From Rhytidiadelphus loreus (taxonomy: Eukaryota; Streptophyta; Bryopsida; Hypnales; Hylocomiaceae), in the NCBI GenBank assembly GCA_947034895.1, contig OX344762.1, positions 2,172,501 through 2,236,500 on the forward strand: 64,000 bases of DNA. Reading direction: 5' to 3'. The position numbers were made by a program, and so were the translations under genes. The notes beneath the pieces were generated by a model that ran no database searches, had not been told where the DNA came from, and saw nothing but the letters and a program-made list of their open reading frames with translations. Positions 50,901 to 62,479 of this stretch are shown here, piece after piece (position 1 is the first letter of the stretch; each line of letters starts with the position of its first letter).

Positions 50901-53900
50901 TCTTGAAAGCAAATTAGGGACTCACGAAGTTTCAACCTTCCATTCGGAAGATACACCATCCCAAATTTTTTTGTTTTTTCATGTAGTGCAGATACCAGTC
51001 CAACAGGGTGCGACCGCTTGCTGAAAGACCAGCTTCATACCATTGACGGTTTTTCAGCAAGGGCTTTGCACCCGTCGTCCTGTTCAGGCACATAAATCAG
51101 GTATGAAGCTGGCATGTTCTCATGACCTTGACTTTGCTTGATACCAATCCAACACCGGTTTGCACAAGTGCTATTGGAAGGACATCATTACTTGAACCTG
51201 CATAATTACTTCATAACAACTACAAAACCAAAACCTAAGAAGATCCAGAGTCACATATTGACACAAGTAAAGAATGCACTGTAAGCTCCTCACCATCTTG
51301 CTCAGCAGTCTTCACTTTCCTCGCCGCGGATTGTGCAAAAATCTCCATACAATTCAAGATCGGCCCCGCCTGGGCGGACGGCACTGGAGTCAAGACCACG
51401 GTTGCATTTTTGTCTAGATTCACGTCATCGTACCAGAAGTCCCAACTGAGGTATGCCAAGAAGTTGTACCCGGACATGTCATTATCCCCGTAATCCATAT
51501 CAACCATATCAGCCAGATCCGGATGGATGGTGAAATTTCGCAGGGGAGTGGATGCCGAGCTGTTGAGCTCAGCAAAGTAGTAGGAGGTGTAGACGGAAGT
51601 ACTATCGATTGCAGGGGAGCCTTCCGGCAACAGAAAGGACTTCAGAGTCCCAACGCCCAAGCTTGTGACGGCCGTTTGCATCACCTCCGAGGGGGGGAAA
51701 GAGTTGGCGTGCTCCAAATCCTGAATGGGAGTCGTCGTGGACAGAAACTGGTAAGAGCCTGAGACGTTGGGGGTCAAGTAATAATCGGTTGAAGGGAACC
51801 ACAGGCGGTCGTAGTAATCAGCAGGGGCTCTGCACAATCCATAGAACGCACTGTAAGGGTTAGCTTGTAACTCCGGATGTATTACAATCCAAATGGAGGT
51901 CAACCTGGAGAGACTAATTGTTAATAACAGAATTTTTAGCACAATTAGATTGTTTGAGGAACGTTGAGATAGCGTACAAAAGAACTGCATTTTGTTCATA
52001 TGGCGGATTTTAGAGCACTAGTTTCAGTCACCCGATTGAAATCTTTAGGTAGCTCTACACTAATCCTAATTTCCAGAGCTTAAAGCACAATTTTGGAGGA
52101 GCTCTAAAACACGCGATTTTGATCAATATGACTGCAAATAGAAAAGCTTCTCCAAATTCTTGGAGAGCTATGATTCCTTATGAAAATATTGGTTCACGGT
52201 CATATTCGTTAAATATGCCATGGGTTTCACTCCGTCGAAATTGAGACTAGAAGGGCGTAGTCACTAGGACTTTCACGTAACGTGGGCACCGAGAGCACTG
52301 AAACTTGGGACGACTGGTGTGACCCGAAGTTGCAGATCAGGACACTGAAATCCGACATTTCATCGAACACAGAGTCTAAGCACAAGTTGGATTGCTGCAA
52401 CTGGCGTTTCAATATGTTAGCAAAATTGGGAAGTGGCGTTCATACCGAATGAGGGCCGTGCCACCGAAATTCAAGCGATTCCAAGTCGTCATGATAATCC
52501 CTTCCTGGAGGATCGTGGTGAATTGACCCTCATAATCAGAAGCCAACACACTGGCCTCTTTCAAAGAGATTCCGGAGATGAAAGGCGTGGCCGTGGGAGA
52601 CGTCCGAACGAGACACACGTAAGTGATATTCCCCAGCGGCGTGTAATGATATTCCTGGTGCGAGACCCCAGTGGCATCAACGGTAATGTTGGAGATGATA
52701 TTGGCATCGATGGCCACCTTAAAGGTGGGGGGCAGGTTGGCGTTGTCGTAGTCGCCGTAGAAGAAGGAGAGTTTGAGGAGGTAAATGCCGGAGCTGGAGA
52801 CTGGCAGGGCGTAGCAGTTCTTGGCTCGAGCATCGTCGAAGTAGCGGAGCGTCTGCATCTCCGTGAAGTTCTGGAGAGACGTGGGGAGGCTGATTGTTTG
52901 GGTCTTGCCGGAGGAAATGTACGGCGCATCTGGAACCCAGGAGAGGCCGGTAGCGGAGTCGAGATAACTGGAGGTTGCGCCGCAGTCGATGTTCAGAAAA
53001 TCTGCCAGGAACCCACTTGTGGGGTATCAGAGTGCGAGCTTGCATTGCACAAACCCTAAGACCAAGTGAGTCTCAAACGAGACAAACCGGGGCTAGTACT
53101 TCGATGGGCAATTTCGTTAAAATGGCGGAATTCCGCAACTTTGGCAGTTTTTTACAGTTCAAAGCGGGTGGCCTGAAATGTACAACTATCCTAGATTTCT
53201 TAAACCTATATCTTTCGTAAATGTCTGAAACATACATGCGTCATAGATGGCACTTTCACAATTGAGACCGGATGGTCTGAAATCTACAAAATTCTAGATT
53301 TCTAAAGTCTAGCGAAGTCCAAAAATTTTCTGAAATTTATACGATTACTAGATTTCACTTTACGGTTCAGACCAGGCGGTCTGTAAATGGCACACGGAAT
53401 ATCCGCCATTTTAACGAAATTCACCATTCCGGAGAAATTAAAGAAAGATTTCGTTCTGGCTTCTGAACAATTGTAGAACAGGAATCGCGAGGTCATCTCA
53501 CACCCCTAAAGATTAAACATGAGACGAGCGTAATTTATAATTAATAAGTATACTCCCGGCAGTTATTCTCCCGGCAGTCAAGTGTACGTAAGCTAAGCCT
53601 ATCGTCCTCTTTGTTAAATTGATGAATTTCCATCGATTGTTGCAGTATTTGAAGTCACCCGACGGAAGCTTCAGTTCTATGCCCGTCCTAAGCTTTAGAG
53701 TATGGCACTAAAACTCAACGTCAAGTTCGTCAAGTAGGCAAAATTTCAAGAGACTCGCACTTTTCTAGGCTCCAGTCCGGACTCGGGTCTCGGGAACCAG
53801 AAATTTATACCAGTCGTAAATTCAGTGCTCCAAATCACACCCATTTAACGAATTTGGCCAGTTTTCGTGTGCAGAACTCTACTTACGTACTGGAATGGCA

Positions 53901-54292
53901 CTCTGAAACACGCCATTTCTGAAAGCATATGACCATGCATGTCGAGGATTCGAGCACTACAGACAGGACTATTATCCCTTAATTCGTAAATTGATATACG
54001 ATTCAAAGTTCTGTAAGTGCGTTCACTTGCAAGCCTTTCAACTCACAGAAGAGAGCGCACGACGAATAGGAGAAACGCTTGAATTCCACCACTTCACTCA
54101 AGAATCGGAAAAATCAATATACATAGCTTCGATCAAGTTTGAGTTAAAGAAGAAGAATGTTTGAGAAGTATTTGGCTCCAATTCCCAACCTGATTGAGTC
54201 AAGACCGCTGGAACGCTACAGAGCAGCAGCACGGCCACCAGCACATGAGTCCTCCAGCACAAGTTGAATCCGGAGCCCAAGCATCTCTCCAT
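44984..54292 (-). CDS. Malectin-like leucine-rich-repeat receptor kinase (LRR-I type)
   Basis: Thirteen exons join to 2781 bp encoding 926 residues: 54190-54292, 52446-53001, 51294-51829, 50587-50725, 50297-50368, 49407-49478, 49193-49267, 48060-48274, 47724-47917, 47298-47421, 46232-46460, 45500-45662 and 44984-45286. All phases agree. The order is signal peptide (1-33), malectin-like ectodomain (about 35-390), the LRR cap [21 protein letters not shown], three LRRs on 72-75-bp exons (about 445-517), a transmembrane helix (546-571), and a kinase (about 615-880) with GKGGFG, Lys638, HRD at 722-724, DFG at 742-744 and [11 protein letters not shown]. All core catalytic residues are present, so an active RD kinase is likely. 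Relatives sense cell-wall or microbial cues at the plasma membrane. One oddity: the segment before [11 protein letters not shown] lacks the usual D-W-x-x-R and about ten residues, so the start of exon 11 (46460) is the least certain border. Confidence 0.93.
50055..50250. repeat. Foldback element (MITE-like) in a receptor-kinase intron
   Basis: The left end TTCAAATGGCGGATTTCAG and the right end CTGAAACACGGCATTTTAAC are imperfect inverted repeats. The interior carries GACCGACTGAAA and AGAGCTTGAAAG segments also found in the copies near 51990 and 53630. It lies in the intron 49479-50296. Confidence 0.55.
51990..52130. repeat. Foldback element (MITE-like) in a receptor-kinase intron
   Basis: The left end TTCATATGGCGGATTTTAG and the right end CTCTAAAACACGCGATTTTG are imperfect inverted repeats. 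Internal CACCCGATTGAAATC and CAGAGCTTAAAGC match the element near 50055. It lies in the intron 51830-52445. Confidence 0.55.
53104..53426. repeat. Foldback element (MITE-like) in receptor-kinase intron 1
   Basis: The left end at about 53107 reads AATTTCGTTAAAATGGCGGA. The right end near 53400-53424 is its exact reverse complement for 20 bp, with further partial pairing to ATTCCG. The shared ATGGCGGA core links it to the elements near 50055 and 51990. A related, more degraded unit may lie at 53640-53930. Confidence 0.7.
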
Positions 54293-54848
54293 CGCTGCAA
54301 GAGATTCGATCGATCGTACTTCAGGCCAGGAGCACCTAGCCTGCCAAGTAACAATTCAACGTAACTCTACCTATACTTGACAAACATACGCTGTACGTAC
54401 ATTATAATCTAATCACCATCACGTACTCGACAAACAGTGTCAGGAATTGTTCACTCTGACAACGGCACTGGCTGGCCGCACAGACAGCAGCAGTCTGCAG
54501 CCTGATCCCTTCGAAACTATATTTTTAGTCCCTCAGGTAAGGGCCGGTTGCCATTGGGGAGCCGGGCCTCCGAATCTGGATGTCCAAGCGCTCGCTCTCC
54601 ATTGAGCTCCGGTCGGGCTCTCCCCTTCCCTCCAGTCGGACCTCCGGCCACCAGTCCGTGCACGTACATGCAGGCTGGAGGGCATGGAATCTCGACCGGA
54701 GGCGTGCCAACATAGGGCTCATGGAAAAGCACAATGATCTCATGGAAAAGCAAGAGAACTCTGCAGATTTCGATGGAGCTCGATTCAGGCTAACCACTGG
54801 AGCTCTACTCTAGATAGCATAGCATCCAGCCTTCCTCCAAAAGCCTAA
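54293..54848. other. Upstream region of the receptor kinase
   Basis: This 556-bp interval between the kinase start codon and the Copia LTR is relatively GC-rich and should contain the kinase promoter. No convincing TATA box was identified. Open frames of 77-90 codons here have no family resemblance. Confidence 0.45.
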
Positions 54849-55107
54849 TGTCAATTGACTTTAAAGCCGCATGCGGCATGTTAAGAAACATAGTTTCTAA
54901 TGTGAATGCTCACCATAATGGTGAGTGACACGTGTCATGAGGATTAATGAGAATCTTCTTTGACGAATAGGAGAAGACAACTATTCATTGTCTCTCTCCT
55001 ATTCTTCTATTGTATGTACTTCAAAGTTCAAACACTTATGTAGTTAATGTATTCTTTTGAGTGTACTTTGAGTGTCTTTGATTTTGTTTTGTTTTATATT
55101 CTGAACA
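54849..55107 (+). mobile_element. Candidate Copia 5' LTR
   Basis: Begins TGTCAATTGAC and ends CTGAACA, so it has the TG...CA ends of an LTR, with a length of 259 bp. It is followed directly by CGTTATCAACACG, a sequence I associate with the primer-binding-site position of some plant Copia elements. The gag frame lies downstream on the same strand. The 3' LTR, which would prove it, is not in the window. Confidence 0.5.
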
Positions 55108-55412
55108 CGTTATCAACACGCTCTCCGCACTTTCATTCTTTCAATTTTCGTAACTTAAGTTTTTCAATTTAGTTTTAGTTTTTCAATTCTCCTCTCTGCC
55201 TCCCTTCGAGGCTTGATCCCCCTGTGCTGCCTCCGCCTTGGCTCCCCTCCGCTCAACCAGCCCATCTCCCTCACCCGCCCAGCCCAGGCTGCCCCAAGCG
55301 CCTTCTCCCATCCTCCCTTCCCCGCCCAGCAGGCTTCCCTCCCCTGCCCAGCTCCCTTCAAACTACCGCCCCTTCTTTCTTCCTCTGTGCATGTTGACCT
55401 CCCCCCTCCTTC
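55108..55412 (+). mobile_element. Copia leader, left part
   Basis: A pyrimidine-rich, GC-rich untranslated leader between the LTR and the hAT insertion. It resumes at 59531 on the other side. Open frames here are composition artefacts rich in Pro and Ser. Confidence 0.6.
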
Positions 55413-58400
55413 CAGGGTTGTCATACCAGACGGACGTCCGGTTCACCCGTTCGATAGAGGTCTCGCCCGTCCGATGTGGTCAACACTAAGTTGATTTTTT
55501 TTAACCCTTAAAGGACCGTCACTATGTTTTCACCAAAACTCTCCAAAACTGTCATTTCTAGTACAACTACCAAAATTTTGAAAAAAAAACTTTTTTTGAC
55601 ATATCTAACCATAGGATGTTGTATTATATAGTATTAAAAACATGTGGTAAAAATTTCAGACATTTCCACCGGGTGGATTGCAAGATATAAGCATTCAAAT
55701 TAACTAAAATCATTTTTTTGACCCTGTGAAAAAGCAGGGCAGCTACACTTCACAAGCTCACATTTCTATGAAAAAATGACCTAAATGGTGGTGCTTCTTT
55801 GGATTTTTTTTCCTAGACAAGTTGGCCACATGTTTGAAAATTTTCATATCATTTGGAATAGTACAACATATAGGAAAAAAATAGTAAGTAGGTAGTAGTA
55901 GAGAATGATTAAAAATACTAAATTATTTACAATTTAAATATGGAATTGAAAATTTCCAATCCCAATAGTCGAAATGTTGTAATAATGTATCTACATCCTA
56001 AAATTTAATTTTTGTCCAAAAATATTGAAAATTGGATAAGATAAAGGATGTCAAAGTTTATTTTAGAGTAGGAAATCCAAAACTGCCCGCAAACAAAAAA
56101 TCCTCATAATTTTTGACTCATTGATCAAAACGGAATGATTCTAAGCTTTTCGTCTATATCAAACTCTAGAAAATCAATTTCAAACATAATTAGTTGTTTG
56201 CTACTTCATTTACTACACATTCATAAATACACAGAAGTCATACAATTGTCATGATGGAAGAAAGATCAAATTGCATATTACAAGATTTTCACCATATGTC
56301 CGTATCTTTATGTATGAAATGTGTAGCAACCGTGAAATACACATGCTTGATGCTCTTCTAAGCAAAAATGTGTCATCATGTCATCATGTATCTAAGCAAT
56401 AATGTATCATCATGTTTTGCATTTGAGAGTAGAAATGGGAGTTCATTATATATTTATATGCATATGAGGTGGTACTATGGTAGGATGTACAACAACGCAC
56501 ATGAGAATGATGAGATATGTAAATTAAATTAGTGCTCAAGAGTTCCATTGCTCATAGTGAACTCAAATTGTAGTAGAAATTTAGAGGTTGAAAACTTGAT
56601 GTATTATCCTATATTCTTGTTACCAAACCCCCAAAGGCCAAAACGTTGAACTTTTATGCAAGTGCAAAATCGATTGTACTTTACTTGAATTCCAAACATA
56701 AGTAGATGTCTAGATTGCAATTATCAAAGGAACCATTTAACTTGAATCCGAAAAGAAAACAAATTGTATTCAATTTTACTCCAAAACAATTATAGTATCT
56801 ACTTTGTTTTGGGAAATGAACCAAAAATAAAAAATAAAAGAAGAGGTATTTCATTTCTATTCCTAAATCCAAACATAATTACACTCTTGTTACCAAAATG
56901 AAGCATTGAACATTTGAACTAGAATCCAAAAATCAAGTAACTTTAAAATTTAAATTGATGACAACCCTTAAACCCCTGCACGATTTTTATCCTCCAATTA
57001 CAAAAAATATAACTTGTAATTTCTAATTACAAATATTGACCGTTGAACTAAACTGAAGATTTTCCATTCTATCTTTGAACATGCTTACCCAACCCTGACA
57101 TGCTTTGATTACAGAAGCCCCTAAAGTACAAGCGCATAACATTTAATTTGTATTTGATTTGAATTTTAAATAATTGCAGCAACAATTTACCAAATACCAT
57201 AAAGCCTTCAAGCATAACCAAACAAAACATAACTTCTCTTTGATTTGAAATCCAAACCCTTTTAGCATCTAGTAACAAGACCAAAGCCTTTAACTTGCTT
57301 TCAAAAATTTGTTTCCTTTCCAAATCCTTGTAGCCTCTATTTTCAAAAATAACCCTTATACTACATTTGAATACATTTGTAATACGTTAATGATGTGAAT
57401 TCAAAACCCTTGTAGATCCAATTATCAAAAATAATTGAGAAGTATTAGAACTCTACAAAATATAACTTGTGTTTCATTTTTTTAAGGAACTCCAAACCCT
57501 TTTAGTTTCTATTTGGAGAACTCTAAAATTCATCCTTGAAGTCTTCAACTTGAATTTAAAAAAATGAATACCTTGTTTTCCGTTACGAATCCAAAAACTT
57601 CTAGCATCTAATTATATTTGTTTTCTTGAAAGTGTGCAAGTTAGTTTTAATTTTCTAGAAATCCCATTTTTGGGGTGTGCAGACTATTTCTCAAGTCCTT
57701 GGAAGAGTGAAGAAGGACAAGGGTGACACATGAAAGGAGACACATCCTTCCATGAATTGTCTTTCAACTCAAAAAGTGGTTGGACCTCTTAATACAGCCA
57801 TTGACTTCAAGATATTCCCCGGGCTCAAATTAATGGCTGACTACATTAATTGGTTTCCCTTTTTCCCTCTCTCCATGGGAAGGAAGAATCCCATGCCAAT
57901 TTCAAATCTGAAGGTCAATTTCACTCCCCTCCATCGTTGGTGGAGGAAATTCTTGCATATTTTTTCCTCCGAGGGTCAAGGCACGAATGTGTGGACAGGG
58001 GCGTGGACGTGTGGATAGGGTGTGGACGTCAATGCGTGGACGTCCCGTTAGAGCGGGGACGCCGGGGCGGGGACGTCCATTCAAAATTCCAATTTTAAAG
58101 CAAGTCTTCAACTCCCTCCTTGAACTCCCTCCAAGTCAATTTTGAACTCTCTCCAAGCCAATTTTGAACTCCCTCCAAGCCAAATTTGAACTCCCTCCAA
58201 GGGTTTGAAGATTCCATGCCCAAAATAATTAAATAAACTGTTGACCATGAATTAAAAAATCACTTAATTAGTATTTCATTTCAATACTCACCCCTCCTAA
58301 GTCCTAGACCTTAGAACTTCGAGTTCTAGGATCCCATTACACAAATTAAAGGGTGAAGTCCAATGATTGAATATTTGAAATCGTAAACAATTTGGGTATG

Positions 58401-59522
58401 CTTCATTTCATTCCCAAAGACCCAAACCACTTTGCTATCCCTATACGCAAAATAAACCATTGACCTTGAATTAAAAAACCACTTAACTAGTATTTCATTT
58501 CAATACCCACCCCTTTTATTTTTCCCATGACAAGAATTTGTTGTTAAAGTCTTCAAGACCTAAATCCTTGTAGCCTTTTTTTCCGGAAAAAAAAACTTCA
58601 AGCATATTTAGAAGCATTATAATTTGTATTTGATTTAAATTTGAAACCTTGTAGCTTCGTATTGAAAAAATAAAGACTTAAACCAAAAGTTTGAGAAGTA
58701 TATGTTGGTAATGGTTTGATTTGTAAACTTCAAATCCAAAATCACAAATACCTTTTTCTTTAGAAGAATAAAATATAAACCCTTAAAATCAAATTTAAAC
58801 AAATATGTACCTTGACTTTCATTAGGACTCCAAACCCTTTGGGATTTTTTTCACACAAATTTTGTACTTTTTGTTTGGAGGTTCAATTTCATTTTCTAAT
58901 TTTTTTTTGGTTTCCAACTTTACATGGGTCCTACTTCTCAAGTGCTTGATGAAGGCAAGAACTTGAAGTCTATCCTCAAGAAGGGAGTGACATGCTTCAA
59001 TACGTTGTCTTTGAACTCAAAAAGTGGTTGGACCTCTTAATGTAGCCATTGACTTGAAGATATTCCCTGTGCTCAAATTAAGGGCTGACTACATTAATTG
59101 GTTCTCCTTCTTCTATGGGAAGGAAGAATCCCATGACTAAATTCATACCAAAGTTTAGTGTGGGACCTCCATTCCTTGCCGTCTACGCCCTGCTGTCCAG
59201 GAACGTGACAAGGCCGGGGCGGAGACGCATCTTACCCAGGGCGGGGACATGAAGGGGACAGGCGGGGACGTGAAGACGGTAGACCGGGGATGTGTAGGAA
59301 TGACGTGACGTTCGCGCCTTGCCATCCACGCCCCGGTAGACTAAAACTGCCCTTTGTTGATGTCTCCACCTTTGACGGAAACGTTCGCACTCTGATTTCA
59401 GTGTTGAAAAATTTCAAAAATGAAGAGTGTCCAGAGTGTCCAGACCGTCCATCCGTCCCGTCCGGTTTGCTCATCTGTCCGTCCCATTCGATCACTCCGA
59501 CCCGTCCAGTATGACAACCCTG
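55413..59522. mobile_element. hAT transposon, 4110 bp, non-autonomous or decayed
   Basis: The left end reads CAGGGTTGTCATAC and the right end GTATGACAACCCTG, a 14-bp perfect terminal inverted repeat, with more partial pairing (GGACG) beyond. The 8 bp CCTCCTTC lie directly outside both ends (55405-55412 and 59523-59530). Ends in CAGGG and an 8-bp duplication are the signature of the hAT superfamily. Clusters of GGACG and GGGGACG words near 57960-58080 and 59200-59330 may be transposase-binding subterminal repeats. The interior is AT-rich with no transposase frame. It is inserted in the Copia leader and is therefore younger than that element. Confidence 0.88.
57750..57905. repeat. Internal duplication in the hAT element (partner 58995-59145)
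   Basis: About 150 bp, including AACTCAAAAAGTGGTTGGAC, GGCTGACTACATTAATTGGT and GGGAAGGAAGAATCCCATG, recur in the same orientation 1.24 kb further on, with about 90 percent identity by eye. The flanks also share short strings, so a larger old duplication is likely. Confidence 0.8.
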
Positions 59523-59530
59523 CCTCCTTC

Positions 59531-60177
59531 ACTATCTTGTGTATTTCACAATTTCTTCTTCTTCCCTTTCAAGTTTCCTTTTACTCGAGCCACCGCTTCA
59601 TCCCTTCAAATTTTTCTTCAAGCTCTCTTAGTTGTCTCTCCAAACTTCAAGTATTTAGCATATATATTTTTTTTCATTACATTTTATTTATTTTAGACTT
59701 TTCATATATATTATACATATTTTTATATTTTTATATATTTCATTATCTTTATTCCTCTCTTTATTTTTATTTTTATTTTTATTTTATTTTATTTTATTAT
59801 TTATTGCTTACTACTTACTATTTATTATTTACTAGTTTTATTCTTGTTTCCATTTTATCTTTTCTTTATCTTTTCTTTATCTTTACTACATCTTTCTCTT
59901 TTATTTTATCTTTCTCTTTATCTATAATTTCATCTTTATCTTTATCTTCCTATTCAAACCCTAATTTTCTATTCAAACCTAATTTTTTTTCAAACCCTAA
60001 TTTTCTATTCAAACCTAATTTTTTTTCAAACCCTAATTTTCTATTCAAACCTAATTTTTTTTCAAACCCTAATTTTCTATTCAAACCTAATTTTTTTTTC
60101 ATATCCTAATTTTCTATTCAAACCTAATTTTTTTTTCAAACCCTAATTTCTCCCCGAAGTTATTTTCACTCTACATT
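59531..60177 (+). mobile_element. Copia leader, right part
   Basis: T-rich, low-complexity untranslated leader continuing the sequence interrupted at 55412, up to the gag ATG at 60178. The long open frame across it is an artefact of low complexity. Confidence 0.6.
59955..60150. repeat. 36-bp tandem repeat with telomere-like AAACCCTAA words
   Basis: CAAACCCTAATTTTC starts at 59955, 59991, 60027 and 60063, and variants start at 60100 and 60137, giving about 5.4 units of 36-37 bp. Each unit has one AAACCCTAA (the plant telomere-repeat permutation) and one AAACCTAA. It lies just before gag. Confidence 0.9.
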
Positions 60178-62463
60178 ATGACTACTTCAACTTCTTCAGT
60201 TGCTACATCCACCACTATTCCGGTATCCGCTACCGCTATTGAGGCACTTTGCCTGCAACCACTTCTATTTCCACAGTTGGCAACAGATGGAGGCAATTAT
60301 ATATTATGGGCGAAAACGGCAAAAGCGCACGTATTTGCAGAGAATTTATCGGATTCTATATCATTTGATACAAATATTGATGTAACTGATTTCGTTTCTC
60401 CCGCTACTTCCTAGAAGACTTTACTGCTACTTCATCGTCACATTATCCCTTCATTACAGCATCAATATTTAGAAATTGATAAACTTGATGAGCTTTGGAA
60501 AAGGCTCAAATCCCATTTTGATCACCAAAAAACAATCTTTCTTCCCAAAGCATTGCAGGACTGGACTCATTTACAAGTGTTGGATTTTCCAACATTCATA
60601 GCTTTTAATAATGAGTTGTATTGCATTGTCTCACAACTAAGGTTGTGTGGTCAAACTATTACAGAGACAAAAATGATTGAAAAAAATCTCTCAACATTTC
60701 CACCTGTCTCTACTGTGCTTGCCTAACAATATAGAAACATGAAATTTGAGACTCACTCAGATTTCATGTCTCTATTATTACTTGCTGAAAAGCAAAATGA
60801 GATCCTCTTGCGCAATGCAAAGGCCCGTCCTATTGGAACTTCGCTTCCAGAGTCCCATGTTGTTAAGGTTTTTTCTGTGAAACCTAAAACACACAAACAT
60901 CGTTTTAAAAATCGTCATAGGCAATCGAGTAGTTATAACCGTAACAACCAGCATGTCCAAAGGAAGAACACCTCTTCCTCTACTATCAACTATGGTAAGC
61001 ATCCATCAGAGACGCTTTCTGGTCACAAATGTGGTAGAGTGGGACATTTGGCAAATGTGTGCCGAACATCAGACTATTTTGTCAAGATGTTTCAAGAAAA
61101 CAAGAAATTTCGAGCTCAAGGTCGTGAAGCCTACACCATGGATGCGTCGATGGATCTTTATGGCAATGCCGACAGAGAAACATATGTTGCTGAGGATACT
61201 TCCACTGGCACTCCTTGACTCTGCAATCACTCATACTATCCTATGGGATAAACAATTTTTTGATGTTAATAATCTTTCAACTTGGCAAACCAGAAATTTA
61301 ATGACTATGGCTGGATCGAATGTGTTTTGTTTTCAGGAGGGTTCAGCAAAGGTGATTTTGCCTCAGGGCACCACCATTATATGCATGCGTGCTATATATT
61401 CTCCCTCTGCGCCTCAAAGCCTAATCAGCTATCGAGATATGCGCACCAACGGTTTTCACCTCTCGACTAGAACTATAGATAAGCGAGAGGCTCTGGTTTT
61501 GTAAAGAACAATAACATTGTGAAAACAGCCTTCACTGTGGCAAATGGCTTGTATCGGATTCCAATCCTACCACATATTGTTTCTAGTTTTGTTATATCTT
61601 TTAAAGATAATAAAACTTCCCTTTGGCATGGAAGATTGGGCCACCCAAGCTCAACTTTATTTCGCAAAATTATTCCATGTGTTGTTGGTCATAACTTGCA
61701 ACCAGCAGATGTCAATTCTATGACATTATGTCATGCATGTGTAAAAGGCAAGTTTATTGCCAGACCATTTTCATGGAAGCTTCCCCATGAATTGCAACCA
61801 ATGCTATCTAGACTTCAAGGTGATATTTGTGGTCCAATATCTCCTATGTCTGGACTATTCTGATATTTTTTGGTCTTGGTTGATGCATCGGTCAAACAAT
61901 CACATGTATCTCTATTATCTTCTCGAAATTTGGCTTTTGCCAATTTACTTTCTATGCTCATCCGTTTTAAGGCTCATTTTCTTGATTATCCAATCAAGAC
62001 ATTACGAATGGATAATGCTCAAGAGTTTCGGTCAAAATCCTTTGAGGATTATTGCACTGCAAGTCTGCAACAAGAATTGAGTTAACTTATTCCGTTCCAT
62101 ACGAGCATGTTCAAAATGGTTTAGCGGAGTCTTTTATCAAACGGATTCAACTTATCACGAGGCCATTACTTCTTCATGCCAATTTGCCTCCATCAATATG
62201 GGGACATGCAGTCTTACATACTGCCACTTTAATTCACCTTCGTTCTTCTTTTGTGGAGATTGCTTCTTCACAAGAATTGCTCTCTGGACGTGTTCTCAAT
62301 GTATCTTACTTACGTGTATTTGGTTGTTGTATATGGGTTCCTATCCCGGAACCTCAACGCCACACTATTGGCACTCATCGGCAAGAAGGGATTTATGTTG
62401 GATTTGATTCTCTGAGCATTATTCGTTATATTACTCCATCGACTGGTACCACTAGAAGAAACC
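60178..62463 (+). pseudogene. Copia gag-protease-integrase, broken; reverse transcriptase absent
   Basis: Gag starts MTTSTSSVATSTT at 60178 and runs in one frame to about 61218, with stops at 60412-60414 and near 60726. Its zinc knuckle HKCGRVGHLANVC has lost the first cysteine. A frame change leads to the protease (LLDSAITHTIL; DS retained, third residue of the DSG triad altered). The pre-integrase H/C motif (WHGRLGHPSS, then CHAC) follows from about 61520. Integrase keeps its D, D and E residues (GDICGP, RMDNAQEF, NGLAES) but has a stop at 61861 and a frame change near 62085. Homology ends near 62460, before reverse transcriptase and RNase H. The order protease-integrase with no RT between them is diagnostic of Copia. 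The element is truncated or interrupted by an insertion continuing past the window. Confidence 0.88.
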
Positions 62464-62479
62464 CGCGTTTTTATTGATG

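Noticed and set aside
52433..53059. Open frame of 208 codons on the plus strand
   Set aside because: It is the antisense shadow of receptor-kinase exon 2 (malectin-like domain).
59420..60109. Open frame of 229 codons rich in Phe, Ser and Leu
   Set aside because: It runs through T-rich low-complexity leader and the 36-bp array; its repeated NPNFLFKPNFF pattern is a by-product of the tandem repeat.
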